DNA of 64,000 bases from Planctomycetota bacterium (GCA_019912315.1 JAIOJA010000042.1:186001-250000), one strand, 5' to 3'. Counted from the stretch's first letter, positions 1 to 11,716 are shown. The notes: generated by a model from the letters alone, not told the origin. Numbers and translations: made by a program.

Positions 1-2891
1 GGTACGCCGGTGCGTCCGGACCGAAAACCGCAGTGAACCGTGCCGGAGCCCGCGACGTCAATGAGCCCCGACAGCAACGCCCGGGCCCGGCGCACGCCGC
101 GCAGAGCGACGTGGCGTTCCACGGCCGCGTGGGCGAGCCCCGCGCGTTCAAGCAGCCTGGCGGTGCGCATGTGGTCGAGAGCTCCGCGAAGCTTGTCGTA
201 TGCCTCCCAGGGGCGGTCCGCCGCGGGCTCGGGTGGCCGGGGTGTCGCGACGATCATCAGCCCGAGAGATTGCGCGGCCCCGTCAATCAACGCCAGCACA
301 TCGCCGGTGGCAACGTCCTGTGCAAGCGCCGCCGACAGCGCCTTGCGGACATCCGCAACAACCCCCGCCGCGTCGCCAGGTGTTTCCAGAGGTCGCAGCG
401 TGATTTCCAGACGTTCCCCGGACTTCAGGCGCCATGTCTTGTCGTATGAAAACACCCCGGTCTGGACGTATTCGCCGAAGAACACCCCGGCGTCGTCGAT
501 GGTGATCTCGGCGTCGCCGCGCAGGACCAGCGAAAACGGCGCATCTTCGGACTGGCGCTCGGAGCCCGACAGCTCAATGGCATCCCGCGCACGCGCGCCA
601 ATGCCGTCGAGACGCGAATCAACCCGCGCGTTGCCCTCGAGGCTCAGCAGGTTCACTCCGGGCAGATCTGGCTGCGAACGGGCGCTCACCGCGTAGACCC
701 GATCGCCGACGGCTTCATACAACAGCACCACTTCGGGGTCGGCCAACTCATCAAGGTCCGCAACGGCCGAGCGACCCGCCCGGGGATGCTCGAACTCACC
801 ACTCACCAGCTTGAATAGAGGTACGTCAGCTTCCAGCGCACGGCGGTTGTCGCTGATGTCGGCGACAAGACTGGCCCCGAAATCGAGCCAGGCGGCATCC
901 GGCACCGGTGACTTGGGTGCACCCGGGCGCCGGGGCAGGCGGTCGAGTTCGCGTGTGAAGTACGCCACGGTCGTTGCGTCGCGCATAATCATGCGCCCCG
1001 GCCCTGCCAGAGTGGTCCGCAGTCCGACGTGCAATTCGTTGACTTCCATATTGGCGCACATCAGCAGGTCGTAGCCGATGGTTGCCAGGGCATCACCGCC
1101 GCCAACGCGAGCGTAGCGAATGCCGCCCGCACGCAGGCTCAGGTCAATCACCTCACCCGTAAGGGTCACGAGGTTTCCGTCGTCCCGGGGCAGAGGCTCA
1201 TGGTCAAGTTGCACGCTGCCACGCCCCGCCAGGGAAACGTCGCCGGACTGCCCTGTCGCCATCTCCAGGTGCAGTGACTCCGCGGTTCGGACAACCAAAC
1301 GCCCGTCGCGCGGAGCAGGCCGAATCACGCGCCCGCCAGCATCACGGTCCGGCTCTTTCATCCCGAGGGCAACTTTGAGCATGTCCGACAGGGGCGCGTT
1401 TGAATACATCACGCCCATTACTTCCGGGCCGTACACGTCAACCGTCGCCACGCCGGAAATCATGGCACCCTCTGCGCGCGCGCCATAAACAGCCGCCCGG
1501 TGAAGTTCGTGCGGTTCGGCGCTCTCGGGCGAGGGCACGGCCAGCGGTCCATAGAGGCGCAGCAGAGGTGAATAGCCCTCGGCGTATCCGTCAAATACGT
1601 GACTGTAGCGATCGTCTACTCCGGTCGTGGTGTCACGAAACGAGAACAGACGCACCAAGCGCCCGGTGATCTGCCACTCGAGATCGCGGTCCAGGGACCG
1701 CATGACGCGGGCGCCCTCGGACAACTCGGTCGAAATGGCGGCGGGACGCTGTTCCCGCGGGTCAAAGGTCCCGGAGTCCGCGGCGGCGCCGGTAGGAATC
1801 AGCACGTCGATGTAGTCGCGGGCCCGCATGTCTATGATCGCCGCGCGCCCGTCCGGCGAGAGCCCCTGGTTGAGTTGCAGCCCGGCGTCCCGTTCAAGGC
1901 GCGCCTCCCGATGCGCAGAGAATTCGCGATACCGCAACGCCCCGCCGGTGCCGGTGAACTCGTTGCCGGTGATACTGACGTTCTGTGACGCGTCGATCGC
2001 AAGCCCGCCAAGACGCGCCGGGCCTTCATCGCCGTCTTCTTCCGGCACGCGGGTGTAGTCCCCCGTTATGTCAAGCTGATTGCTGGTTACCTCGAACCCG
2101 CGCTCGTCGTCCTTAAAGGCCATGCGCGCGCGTCGCAACATGGACAACCGCGCCACGTGTTTCTCCTCACTGATATGCAAACTCACATTGCCGAAGCAAC
2201 TGACGTCCACTACGGCCTGCGACGGGTTCTGCGCGTCGGCCAAGGACGGCAGGTGCGCAAGACGCAACTTCATGCTGCCGCCGCGCGTACCACTGACACT
2301 GAAACTGTCCAGGCGCAACTGGTCGCCGCGTTTCCCGTTTTCGACAACCGTTTCGATGCGCGCCTTGACCTCCAAGTCAGGGTTCATGACAGTTGCGGTG
2401 ACCAACGACGCGTTTTCGGGCCCATCGCGCAGTGTGACCTCGCCGTCAACTTTCATGTTAAGTTGCATGCCATCAGTGAACTTGACCTCTCCTCCGCCCT
2501 TGGGCACGACCAAGTGCCCCCCGTTCGGCAGATCGACGGTGAGCCCCTGTGGGCAATCAAACTTGCTGGTGTCGGGCTGGTAGATGAACTCGGGCGAGTT
2601 TACGACGATTGACTGCTCTCCGCGCTCCACCTTCAGCACGGCTTTGGAGACGGTGATGCGTCCGTCGCGACCCTTGCGGGCGATCTCGCCGCTGAGCACA
2701 CCCTGCCGCTCGCCGCTTCCATTGAGCAGAATCAGCCGGACGTTCTCGACCTCGAATTGCTGGATATCGGGAAGGTACTGTGCCTCGGCAGATGCACAAA
2801 CCAAAATGCAGACGAGAAGAAGCAGGAGGCTGGATGCCACCCGCACCCCACGCCCACCAGCCAGCGCCCCCTTCTCACTCCGTCCAGACAA
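1..2891 (-). CDS. Large exported LptA/LptC-like (OstA-type) protein, 3' end outside window
   Basis: An uninterrupted minus-strand frame of about 963 codons runs from just inside the end of cdaR to the left edge, so the C-terminus is missing. The N-terminus has basic residues, then a leucine-rich signal core (SSLLLLLVCILVCASAEA). The next stretch reads like an OstA/LptC jelly-roll start: an 'FEVENVRLIL' strand, then short beta-type repeats with glycine turns throughout. I chose TTG at 2891 because GGGGAG lies 7 bases upstream; this overlaps cdaR by 17 bases. GTG at 2846 is the alternative and leaves the signal peptide intact. It is last in the operon with cdaA/cdaR and ftsH, and an LptE-like lipoprotein lies upstream. 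An LPS-transport role is inferred from fold-like sequence and context. The length is far above a normal LptA (under 200 residues), so it may instead be a planctomycete-specific multi-repeat envelope protein. Confidence 0.6.
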   Translation of the reverse strand, partial: MSGRSEKGALAGGRGVRVASSLLLLLVCILVCASAEAQYLPDIQQFEVENVRLILLNGSGERQGVLSGEIARKGRDGRITVSKAVLKVERGEQSIVVNSPEFIYQPDTSKFDCPQGLTVDLPNGGHLVVPKGGGEVKFTDGMQLNMKVDGEVTLRDGPENASLVTATVMNPDLEVKARIETVVENGKRGDQLRLDSFSVSGTRGGSMKLRLAHLPSLADAQNPSQAVVDVSCFGNVSLHISEEKHVARLSMLRRARMAFKDDERGFEVTSNQLDITGDYTRVPEEDGDEGPARLGGLAIDASQNVSITGNEFTGTGGALRYREFSAHREARLERDAGLQLNQGLSPDGRAAIIDMRARDYIDVLIPTGAAADSGTFDPREQRPAAISTELSEGARVMRSLDRDLEWQITGRLVRLFSFRDTTTGVDDRYSHVFDGYAEGYSPLLRLYGPLAVPSPESAEPHELHRAAVYGARAEGAMISGVATVDVYGPEVMGVMYSNAPLSDMLKVALGMKEPDRDAGGRVIRPAPRDGRLVVRTAESLHLEMATGQSGDVSLAGRGSVQLDHEPLPRDDGNLVTLTGEVIDLSLRAGGIRYARVGGGDALATIGYDLLMCANMEVNELHVGLRTTLAGPGRMIMRDATTVAYFTRELDRLPRRPGAPKSPVPDAAWLDFGASLVADISDNRRALEADVPLFKLVSGEFEHPRAGRSAVADLDELADPEVVLLYEAVGDRVYAVSARSQPDLPGVNLLSLEGNARVDSRLDGIGARARDAIELSGSERQSEDAPFSLVLRGDAEITIDDAGVFFGEYVQTGVFSYDKTWRLKSGERLEITLRPLETPGDAAGVVADVRKALSAALAQDVATGDVLALIDGAAQSLGLMIVATPRPPEPAADRPWEAYDKLRGALDHMRTARLLERAGLAHAAVERHVALRGVRRARALLSGLIDVAGSGTVHCGFRSGRTGV

Positions 2892-4161
2892 TGGTGATCT
2901 CCCCGATCGGCAGGTATTGCTCGGCCGTCACGCGATCACTGACAAACTCATACGTGAGGCGTTCGGTGTTGATCTCAAGGGAGTAGTACCAATTCAGCAC
3001 CTTCGTCCGCTTCAGGGCGGTTCCTTCGATCGGCTCGATGTTGGTCAGGTCACCGCGGGACAGCGTGCTGAGGTCAAGGCGCACGTGGACATGGTTTTCC
3101 GTGAAACTGGTCTGCTGGCTGCTCAGCACTTTCATGTCCACCTTCACGAATGACGGCAGGTTTTCGACCCGCGCGGATTTCTGCGCCAGCCAGTTTGGAA
3201 GCACCACCTCTACAGGAAAGTCCCGTGTCACCTGCACGTAGTCCTGAAGACGGTCGTACTTCAGACGCACCGCAAGTTCCGTAATCTGGCGCTTGTTTTC
3301 GCCGGACCGCACCACGACCCCCTCTACCGGAACGAGCGGCACCACGGAAACAACTTCGCGCCTGAGCACATCCTCTATCGGTTCGCGCTCGGTCTTCGCC
3401 ACGTTTTCGACCGCCTGCTTCGCGTCGATTGTCAGCTTCAGGCGCGCCTTGCCCGCCTGATCCACAAGCTCGGTTACCAGGCTGTAAGGCCCGTATACCT
3501 CAATGTTTTTGTTCTCGACTTCCGCCGTATACGAGTACGAACGGGTCTCCTGCCGTCCGTCGCTGCGTGGCAGGTTTACCTGGATCTGCCCCTTGGCCGT
3601 ATCCGCCAGGTCAAAATATGCCTCACGCTGCACGAACTCCTCCAGCACCACTTCAAACACTCGGCTGTCGGCCTGCGGGCGGACAGCCAGCTCCGATGGC
3701 GCGACGGCCTCGCCGGTGGCTTCGACCCGACGCAAATCCACAGTCAGCGTCAACTGGCGGCGCGAGTTGACTTCAAGCCCGGCCAGGTCGCCCGGGGTAA
3801 TCTGGTAGCGATAGGCAAAACGCCCCGGTACCTGCTCAAGGCTGCTCGCGAACACATTAATCTCTTTGGTCGGTCCGGAGACTTCAAGGCTGATTGGCAA
3901 CTCGGCATCCGAGTACACGCGCCACTTGCCCGCGAGTTCGTCGGACAGGCTGAACTGCACACGTCCCGCATCCGTCAGTGTGCGTGACACCGCCACCATG
4001 TCCCGCGCGATCCACCACAGCAGAATCGCCAGGGCCAGAATCACGATGTGAACGCTTCCGCCAAGCCCGAAGCGGCGCCCGCTGATGCGCTTGGTGTCGC
4101 CCCGGCGCGAGGCCCCGGGCGCGCGCATGTTGCTGACGCTGGTCTGCCCTGAAGTGCTCAT
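2875..4161 (-). CDS. cdaR: CdaR/YbbR-domain membrane protein, regulator of c-di-AMP synthase
   Basis: This 428-residue protein has a basic cytoplasmic N-terminus, one membrane helix at about residues 36-52, and a long extracytoplasmic part made of YbbR-type beta domains. In firmicutes CdaR (YbbR) binds and modulates the diadenylate cyclase CdaA. Its start overlaps the cdaA stop by four bases (ATGA), which indicates translational coupling and supports the assignment. The identification rests mainly on topology and on the cdaA neighbour, because YbbR domains diverge strongly. The gene lies between cdaA and a huge LptA-like gene, not next to glmM as in Bacillus. Confidence 0.8.
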   Translation of the reverse strand: MSTSGQTSVSNMRAPGASRRGDTKRISGRRFGLGGSVHIVILALAILLWWIARDMVAVSRTLTDAGRVQFSLSDELAGKWRVYSDAELPISLEVSGPTKEINVFASSLEQVPGRFAYRYQITPGDLAGLEVNSRRQLTLTVDLRRVEATGEAVAPSELAVRPQADSRVFEVVLEEFVQREAYFDLADTAKGQIQVNLPRSDGRQETRSYSYTAEVENKNIEVYGPYSLVTELVDQAGKARLKLTIDAKQAVENVAKTEREPIEDVLRREVVSVVPLVPVEGVVVRSGENKRQITELAVRLKYDRLQDYVQVTRDFPVEVVLPNWLAQKSARVENLPSFVKVDMKVLSSQQTSFTENHVHVRLDLSTLSRGDLTNIEPIEGTALKRTKVLNWYYSLEINTERLTYEFVSDRVTAEQYLPIGEITIVWTE

Positions 4162-4952
4162 ACCTGCCCCGCAATGGCGGATTCGCCGGCAGAAACGGAA
4201 ACCACTGTCCCCATGTTCTCGCGCAGGACTTTCTCAAGCTGGTCGCGCGACAAGTCCTGTTGCAGGTCACCCTTGATGGCAACGGAGACCTTGCCCGTTT
4301 CCTCACTGACTACCACAACAAGCGCGTCCGTTTCTTCGCTCAGCCCGATTCCCGCACGGTGTCGCGTGCCAAGGCGCTTGCTGATGTCCGGGTTCTCCGT
4401 CAGCGGAAACAGACAGCCAGCCGCCACCACACGCGAGCCGCGCATGATGATAGCGCCGTCGTGCAGCGGGTTGCCGGGGTAGAAGATGCTGTCCAGCAAC
4501 TCGGGCGTGAAGTTGGCGTCTATCTCGATGCCACGCTCGACGTAATTGCGCAGCCCTACACCGCGCTCAACGGCGATCAGCCCGCCTGTCTTGGCACGGG
4601 CAAGGCGAAAGATACTGGCAACCAGTTTCGGAATCACGTCCTCCTTGGCGGCGAGCAGGCGGTTGAACACCCGGTTCTGACCGAGGCGCGACAGGCCGCG
4701 ACGCAACTCCGGCTGGAAGACGACGATCACGGCGATGAACAGGTAGTCAACGACCTTCTCAAGCAGCTTCTCGATGCGGTAAAGCCCCAGGGTGTCGGCG
4801 ACAAGATAGATGCCGATCAGCAGCACCGTGAAAATAATCGCGACCCCGCGCAACGCGCTGTCGCCGGTGCTGCCCTTCACGAACTTGTAAACGACCGTCA
4901 GGAACAGGTAGATCAGCGCGATTTCAACGCCGTAGATGATGTATTCCGTCAT
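4158..4952 (-). CDS. cdaA: Diadenylate cyclase CdaA
   Basis: Makes c-di-AMP from two ATP at the inner membrane. The 264-residue protein has three hydrophobic segments in its first 85 residues, then the DisA_N (DAC) domain. The two family signatures are intact: DGA at residues 165-167 and RHR at 197-199 (context GTRHRAGIG). Length and layout match CdaA/DacA, not DisA or CdaS. folP lies immediately upstream and cdaR overlaps downstream, the usual arrangement of this locus. In other bacteria c-di-AMP controls potassium and osmolyte uptake and cell-wall homeostasis. No c-di-AMP phosphodiesterase (GdpP or PgpH type) is seen in this window. Confidence 0.95.
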   Translation of the reverse strand: MTEYIIYGVEIALIYLFLTVVYKFVKGSTGDSALRGVAIIFTVLLIGIYLVADTLGLYRIEKLLEKVVDYLFIAVIVVFQPELRRGLSRLGQNRVFNRLLAAKEDVIPKLVASIFRLARAKTGGLIAVERGVGLRNYVERGIEIDANFTPELLDSIFYPGNPLHDGAIIMRGSRVVAAGCLFPLTENPDISKRLGTRHRAGIGLSEETDALVVVVSEETGKVSVAIKGDLQQDLSRDQLEKVLRENMGTVVSVSAGESAIAGQV

Positions 4953-4963
4953 CCTGCTCCGCC

Positions 4964-5817
4964 TTACGTCATTGCCCGCGCAACTGTCAGCGCCCTGCGC
5001 ATCGGGCCGGGCTCATGCACCCGCAGTAACGACGCCCCGTTCAGCGCCCCCACCAGCCCTGCGGCCAGGCTTTCCGCCTCGCGGTCGTCTACCGGACGGC
5101 CAGTGATCTGGCCGAGCGTGGACTTGCGCGACGCGCCCAGCAGCACAGGGTAGCCAAGCTCCGCAATTTCACCCAGTCGTGCCACCAAGGCGCAGTTGTG
5201 CGGCGGAAGTTTAGCAAAGCCGAAACCGGGGTCTATCCAGATACGTCCGCGCGACACGCCCGCGGCCAGCGCCGCGTCAACCCGTGATTGCAGGTAATCA
5301 CGAACCTCCCCCACCACGTCGACGTACTCGGTCCGCACCTGCATGTCCCGAGGGGTGCCGCGCATGTGCATCACGATCACGATGCAGTCCCGTTGCGCGC
5401 AGAGCGCGAACATGGCGGGGTCATGTTCGCCGCCCGAAACGTCGTTGACGATGCTCGCGCCCGCGTCCAGCGCGGCCTGTGCGACATCGGACTTCATGGT
5501 GTCGATACTGATGGGCGCACGGCAGCCGCGCTCATTCAGGGCCCTGATCACGGGGACAGTCCGCGCGATCTCCTCTTCGATGCTGACTTCCGCCGCACCG
5601 GGACGGGTCGATTCCCCACCAATGTCAAGTATGTCTGCACCATCCTGAATCAATTGCTCTGCGTGTGCCACGCCCGCATCTACGTTAATCAGCTTGCCGC
5701 CGTCGCTGAAGCTGTCCGGAGTGACGTTCACGATTCCCATCACCAGCGGCGCTTCAAACGCGCGATCCCCGGACAGGCCGGGGATCACGATTGACGGTAA
5801 TTTCGGGAAACTCGCGC

Positions 5818-5821
<4 letters not shown>
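4964..5821 (-). CDS. folP: Dihydropteroate synthase
   Basis: Condenses para-aminobenzoate with dihydropterin pyrophosphate in folate synthesis, in the cytoplasm. The 285-residue protein carries the two classic DHPS signatures: MGIVNVTPDSFSDGG near residues 28-42 and DIGGESTRPGA near 66-76. A TIM-barrel pattern follows, with SIDTM, NDVSGG and the C-terminal RVHEP motif. Its start overlaps the end of ftsH by four bases, and it ends 11 bases before cdaA. The order ftsH-folP-cdaA recurs in several phyla. No other folate gene is nearby, so the linkage is probably historical, not metabolic. Confidence 0.96.
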
Positions 5822-7869
<2,048 letters not shown>

Positions 7870-7933
7870 CTGACTCCTTAACGATTCCTAGTGCTCAAAT
7901 GTATCAGGTTTGCCGCCCGGTGGGACCGGGTAT

Positions 7934-8452
7934 TCAGTTCGCGGCCCATTCCTTGTCGGCCGCGATGTCGAGAATCTCCCTGGCAAGATCGCGCCACAAG
8001 CGATCGAGCCCTTCCCTTTTGCTGTCGCCAAGCAGCGGCGTATAACTGGTCGAGACGGAGACTTTGCGGCGCACGGTCCCACCCGTGAACGCCTCGCCGG
8101 AAGCTTCAACCGTGGCTGTGGCGCGCAGCAGAATCTCCGCGGGCTGCCCGGTTTCGAAATCCTCAACCAGGTTGGGTTCAGAAAAAGTTGTGAGCGATAC
8201 TTTCAGCCTCACATCTCCGCCACCCTCACCAAGAATCAAACGACGGTCCAGGGCGATTTCTTCCTTCAGACGGTCCGTCAACTCGTACTCCAGCCCCGGT
8301 CTGTGAGGAAACAGGCGGTTCTCGACGGTATCCAACTGGACCGTGCGCCGCGTGCCATCGCCGTCAAGTGAAGCCGTCCAAGTATAGCTGCAGGCGCACA
8401 TGCAGCACAGCACGGCGGTAACCATCAGCCCGCATGTCAGGCGTGTCGCCAT
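7934..8452 (-). CDS. LptE-like outer-membrane lipoprotein
   Basis: A 172-residue lipoprotein. A short hydrophobic signal ends in a cysteine cluster (CCMCACS), so the exact lipidated cysteine is ambiguous. The mature part resembles the planctomycete LptE family: early 'TVQLDTVENR' and 'YELTDRLKEEI' segments, a central beta-sheet region with DVRLKVSL, and a closing helix ending near DKEWAAN. LptE plugs LptD during LPS insertion. The ATG shares one base with the stop of the upstream lipoprotein gene, so the two are translationally coupled. The family is highly divergent; the call relies on length, lipobox, pattern and the LptA-like gene in the same operon. It could be an unrelated small lipoprotein. 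Confidence 0.55.
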   Translation of the reverse strand: MATRLTCGLMVTAVLCCMCACSYTWTASLDGDGTRRTVQLDTVENRLFPHRPGLEYELTDRLKEEIALDRRLILGEGGGDVRLKVSLTTFSEPNLVEDFETGQPAEILLRATATVEASGEAFTGGTVRRKVSVSTSYTPLLGDSKREGLDRLWRDLAREILDIAADKEWAAN

Positions 8453-9633
8453 CAGGGAGTCCTGCGCAGTTCCGCCACCCGCTTGTCGCGGTCGGTACGG
8501 CGTTCCTCGGCCCGCGCGACGTAGTAGTCCGACGCGTCGCTTTCCCCGAGACGGCTGTAAGTGTCGGCCGCGTTGAGGTCCCGCGCGATCATGATGTCGT
8601 ATACCTCTTCAAGCAGCAGCACAATCTGCTCATGGATGCGGGAAGGGATGTTCGGGTTTTCGATGGCGTACAGTTCGTATTCACCGAGCAGTTCCATGGC
8701 GATTTCGTAGGGCACCAGGTCGTATCCCGGACCCTTTGACGACTCGACAACTTCACGAATTTGCCACATCAACGCATAGGGGCGCCAGCGAGTGTCCGTG
8801 TCGCGTAACCCCGCCCCGGCGAACAGAAACCCGAACGTGTTGGCCGACAGGGTGTGCGCACCGTTCAGACGCTGCGCATGGGCCTGGATGAACAGCGCGT
8901 CGGCCTTGATCGCCGGTTCCGGGTTCATGGCGCCCAGGTCTTCTGTCATGCCGATCACCTCGTCGGTGGCGCCGGCCATGTACAACAGCCAAGCGACGTC
9001 ACGTGTGAGTTCGGCAGCCTGGCGGCGAAACTCGCGAAGCTCCAGCGCCGGCAGGTAGTAGGTAACCAGTGTGCCGCAATCATAGCGAGCAAGCGAAAGC
9101 TGGTCCGAGTCATACAGCGCGTTCGCGTCCGGTCGCACGCGCTCAAAGAACTCGTCCACAGTCAGGGCGCGCAACTCATTGATATACGTGCGCCAGGTTT
9201 CATCACGGTTCAGCAGCGCCTGCAAGCGCGTGTCGTGGGCCGGGGCGAGATACAGAAACATCCATTGACTGATGGGGATGGTCCGCGGCAACCCGGCATC
9301 GGCTGCGGGGCGTCCGGCCTCAAGGCGCGCATGGATGCGCATCAGCAGCACCTCAACCGCCCGGGAACCTTCGGGGAATTGAAGAATGAACAGGGTGCTC
9401 TGGTTGATTACGGCGTCGTAGCGACGTTCATCGAAGGCCGTCTGGATCAGCGCGTAGGTGCTCTGCTCGTCCGTGCTGGGCTGATTGCCGGCGCGAGTGA
9501 TGCCGACGCCGGGCTCATAGACGAGGCGCCCCTGCCCCGACGGCCCTTCGTAGCGCGGCACCGGCCCCTGCGCGCAGGCGCCAAGCAGTACTGTCAGCAG
9601 CGGAAGTAGCGTTTTTGTTGCGTTCAAGTTCAC
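8452..9633 (-). CDS. TPR-like lipoprotein with BamD-like N-terminal repeat
   Basis: A 393-residue lipoprotein. I place the start at GTG 9633, which gives a clean signal (NLNATKTLLPLLTVLLGAC) with lipobox LLGAC. The frame is open further upstream but that part overlaps recO and reads as non-coding. After a glycine/proline linker, the helical pattern 'FDERRYDAVINQSTLFILQFPEG' followed by 'AVEVLLMRIHARLEAG' looks like a BamD/ComL-type TPR pair. The rest is helical without a domain I can name. It lies between recO and the LptE-like gene. A role in outer-membrane assembly is an inference from the lipobox, TPR pattern and neighbours; a generic TPR scaffold is the alternative. Confidence 0.6.
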   Translation of the reverse strand: MNLNATKTLLPLLTVLLGACAQGPVPRYEGPSGQGRLVYEPGVGITRAGNQPSTDEQSTYALIQTAFDERRYDAVINQSTLFILQFPEGSRAVEVLLMRIHARLEAGRPAADAGLPRTIPISQWMFLYLAPAHDTRLQALLNRDETWRTYINELRALTVDEFFERVRPDANALYDSDQLSLARYDCGTLVTYYLPALELREFRRQAAELTRDVAWLLYMAGATDEVIGMTEDLGAMNPEPAIKADALFIQAHAQRLNGAHTLSANTFGFLFAGAGLRDTDTRWRPYALMWQIREVVESSKGPGYDLVPYEIAMELLGEYELYAIENPNIPSRIHEQIVLLLEEVYDIMIARDLNAADTYSRLGESDASDYYVARAEERRTDRDKRVAELRRTP

Positions 9634-9643
9634 CGGACCATCC

Positions 9644-10393
9644 CTACAGCGCCTGCACGGGGTCAAGCGGCGCGAAAGTGCGCAGCCTGCGCCCGCCCTG
9701 CGCGGCGACCAACCAGGCGAGAAGACTAGACGCGCCCGCCCAAGCGTCAACTTCAATCCGCCCATCCGGCGCGTCGGCCTCGAGGGATTGCAGCGCCCGC
9801 AACGTCCGCGGGGCAATACGCACGATGTCGTCACGCCGCTCGTTGTGGGGCGGCGCAAGCAGTCCCATCTCGCGCAGACTGAAACTGACCTCCACCTTGC
9901 CCGACGGCTCCACGCCACTGGCCACACAATGTGTCAACGTAGGCTCAACGCCAAGGGTCCGCAGCAACCCCCAACTGAAAGCCGCAAGCACGGGCTCGGG
10001 CGCGTCGCCATCCCCCAGCGCGCGCAAGGCTCTAACGCACAGCAGCAGCACCGACGGGCCGTCCTGTGGGCCAATTTCGATGGCGAGCAGAAGTTCTCTG
10101 ATGCGCTCCATGACCGTGAAGTGCGCATACTTCCGGCGGGCGTCGGGAAAAAAATCCAGCAACTCGGCCTGCGCCAGAATGCTGAGTGTACCCCGGCGCG
10201 AGCGGTCATACAGCACAACGTTGTACAGGCACATGATATCCAGGGCCCCGCCAATGTTTGATTTCGCACGCTTGGCGCCCTTGGCGATGGCCCCCACCGT
10301 GCCGAGCTTGTCCGTGAGCAGCGTCAGAATCTGACTGGTCTCACTGAAATCGACCTTGCGCAGGCAGAGTGCTGATGTGGTGGTGAGGGACAT
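9644..10393 (-). CDS. recO: DNA repair protein RecO
   Basis: Mediator of RecFOR recombinational repair that loads RecA on SSB-coated DNA. The 249-residue length is normal. The N-terminal OB-fold signature is clear: 'ALCLRKVDFSETSQILTLLT' followed by 'GAIAKGAKR', then the helical C-terminal domain. The zinc-site cysteines found in some RecO proteins are not evident. The start codon directly follows the stop of the CBS-domain gene, and the next gene starts about 10 bases after the recO stop. In many genomes recO sits near era and corC-type genes, so the neighbour is expected. Confidence 0.92.
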   Translation of the reverse strand: MSLTTTSALCLRKVDFSETSQILTLLTDKLGTVGAIAKGAKRAKSNIGGALDIMCLYNVVLYDRSRRGTLSILAQAELLDFFPDARRKYAHFTVMERIRELLLAIEIGPQDGPSVLLLCVRALRALGDGDAPEPVLAAFSWGLLRTLGVEPTLTHCVASGVEPSGKVEVSFSLREMGLLAPPHNERRDDIVRIAPRTLRALQSLEADAPDGRIEVDAWAGASSLLAWLVAAQGGRRLRTFAPLDPVQAL

Positions 10394-11716
10394 CTAGCGC
10401 TTAACTTCGCTTTCGGTGACGTCGGACTGCCGCCGAATACGCACCCGCTTGATGCGCTTTTCGTCGGCGGCGATGACCTGCAGCTTCACCTCACCGACTT
10501 CGACTTCGTCGCCCTCGGCGGCCAGGCGACCAAGCTGGTTCAGAATCAACCCGCCGATGCTGTTAAACTCGCCACCCTCGGGCAGGTCCAGCTCGAGAAC
10601 ACGGTTCAATTCGTCCAGGTCCACGTCGCCGTCGGCCTCGGCTTCGTCCTTGTGAAACGGCAGGATCGCCCGGTGGGCACGTTCGACTTCGCCTTCGTCG
10701 TACTCGTCGTGGATGTCGCCAACAATCTCCTCAAGAATATCCTCAAGCGTGATCATACCGGCGGTCCCGCCGTGTTCATCCGTGAGGATGGCGATCTTCA
10801 GACGGTCGGCCCGCATTTCACGCAGCAGATCATCCAGCACCTTGTTGGACGGCCAGAACCGCGCCGGTCGAATGATGTCGCGCAGCGCGCGCGGACGGCG
10901 CGAGGGGTTGTTCCATGTGGGCACCAAGTCGCGGGTGTAGAAGACGCCGATAATGTGGTCCCGGTCTCCCTCATACACCGGCACGCGGCTGTGCCCGTGG
11001 CTGACGGCCGCTTCGAGTGCGCCGTCGATCCCCTCCTGAACGTCGATACTGATCATGTCCGTGCGGGGAATCATGGCGCGTGAGGCGGGTGTCTGCCCGA
11101 GTTCCACGACCTTCTGGATCATCTCGCGCTCTTCTTCGTCAAGCACGCCCTCCCGTTCGGCTTCTTCGAGGCTGTCGGCCAGGTCTTCCTCAAAAGACTC
11201 CTGGGCGTTTTCCTTGACGTCCACGCCTTCAATGCGCGCGCCCATGCGACCGACGCTGCTGCTGATGATCGTAAACGGCTTGAACAGCAGCGCGAGCTTC
11301 GAGAAGAACGGCAGCAGCACCAGCAGGGCCGCTTCCTCGCGATGGCGCAACAGCAGCGGCGGGACAATCACCACGCAGACCAGCAGCGATACGATGGTAA
11401 GGATGCCGGCGATGAACAGATGCAGCAGCTCGAACTCGACCCCCTCGGGCATGATGATCATCAACCAGCCGGTAAAGTGCGCCACGAAGCCGACAATACG
11501 CCCTGTCTCGACGACCTGGATCAACTCATCGTCGTTGCGGCAGAGCTTCTCGAATTTTCTCTGGGTCGCTTCGTCTTCTTCCGGGATGGCCTCAAACAAC
11601 AACGAGAGGGCATAGCCGTGCAGGGCCTCGCCTATGACTGACACATAGGCGATCCAGCAGAACGTGACGATAACGACGGCGACGCCTATCCAGAACGCCG
11701 CGGTAGCCCAATCCAA
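10394..11716 (-). CDS. CorC/HlyC-family membrane protein with CNNM and CBS domains
   Basis: About 440 residues. An N-terminal DUF21/CNNM membrane domain has four hydrophobic segments in roughly the first 160 residues. A charged connector and a CBS pair follow (SRAMIPRTDM, then HSRVPVYEG and AILTDEHGGTAG), and a C-terminal CorC_HlyC domain contains the 'FNSIGGLILNQLGRL' pattern. Family members are implicated in magnesium/cobalt efflux or metal homeostasis; substrate is not predictable here. I prefer TTG at 11716 because GGAG lies just upstream; TTG at 11746 is also in frame. It appears to be the first gene of the long minus-strand operon, and the upstream gap to the divergent gene at 11818 should hold the promoter. 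Confidence 0.88.
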   Translation of the reverse strand: MDWATAAFWIGVAVVIVTFCWIAYVSVIGEALHGYALSLLFEAIPEEDEATQRKFEKLCRNDDELIQVVETGRIVGFVAHFTGWLMIIMPEGVEFELLHLFIAGILTIVSLLVCVVIVPPLLLRHREEAALLVLLPFFSKLALLFKPFTIISSSVGRMGARIEGVDVKENAQESFEEDLADSLEEAEREGVLDEEEREMIQKVVELGQTPASRAMIPRTDMISIDVQEGIDGALEAAVSHGHSRVPVYEGDRDHIIGVFYTRDLVPTWNNPSRRPRALRDIIRPARFWPSNKVLDDLLREMRADRLKIAILTDEHGGTAGMITLEDILEEIVGDIHDEYDEGEVERAHRAILPFHKDEAEADGDVDLDELNRVLELDLPEGGEFNSIGGLILNQLGRLAAEGDEVEVGEVKLQVIAADEKRIKRVRIRRQSDVTESEVKR

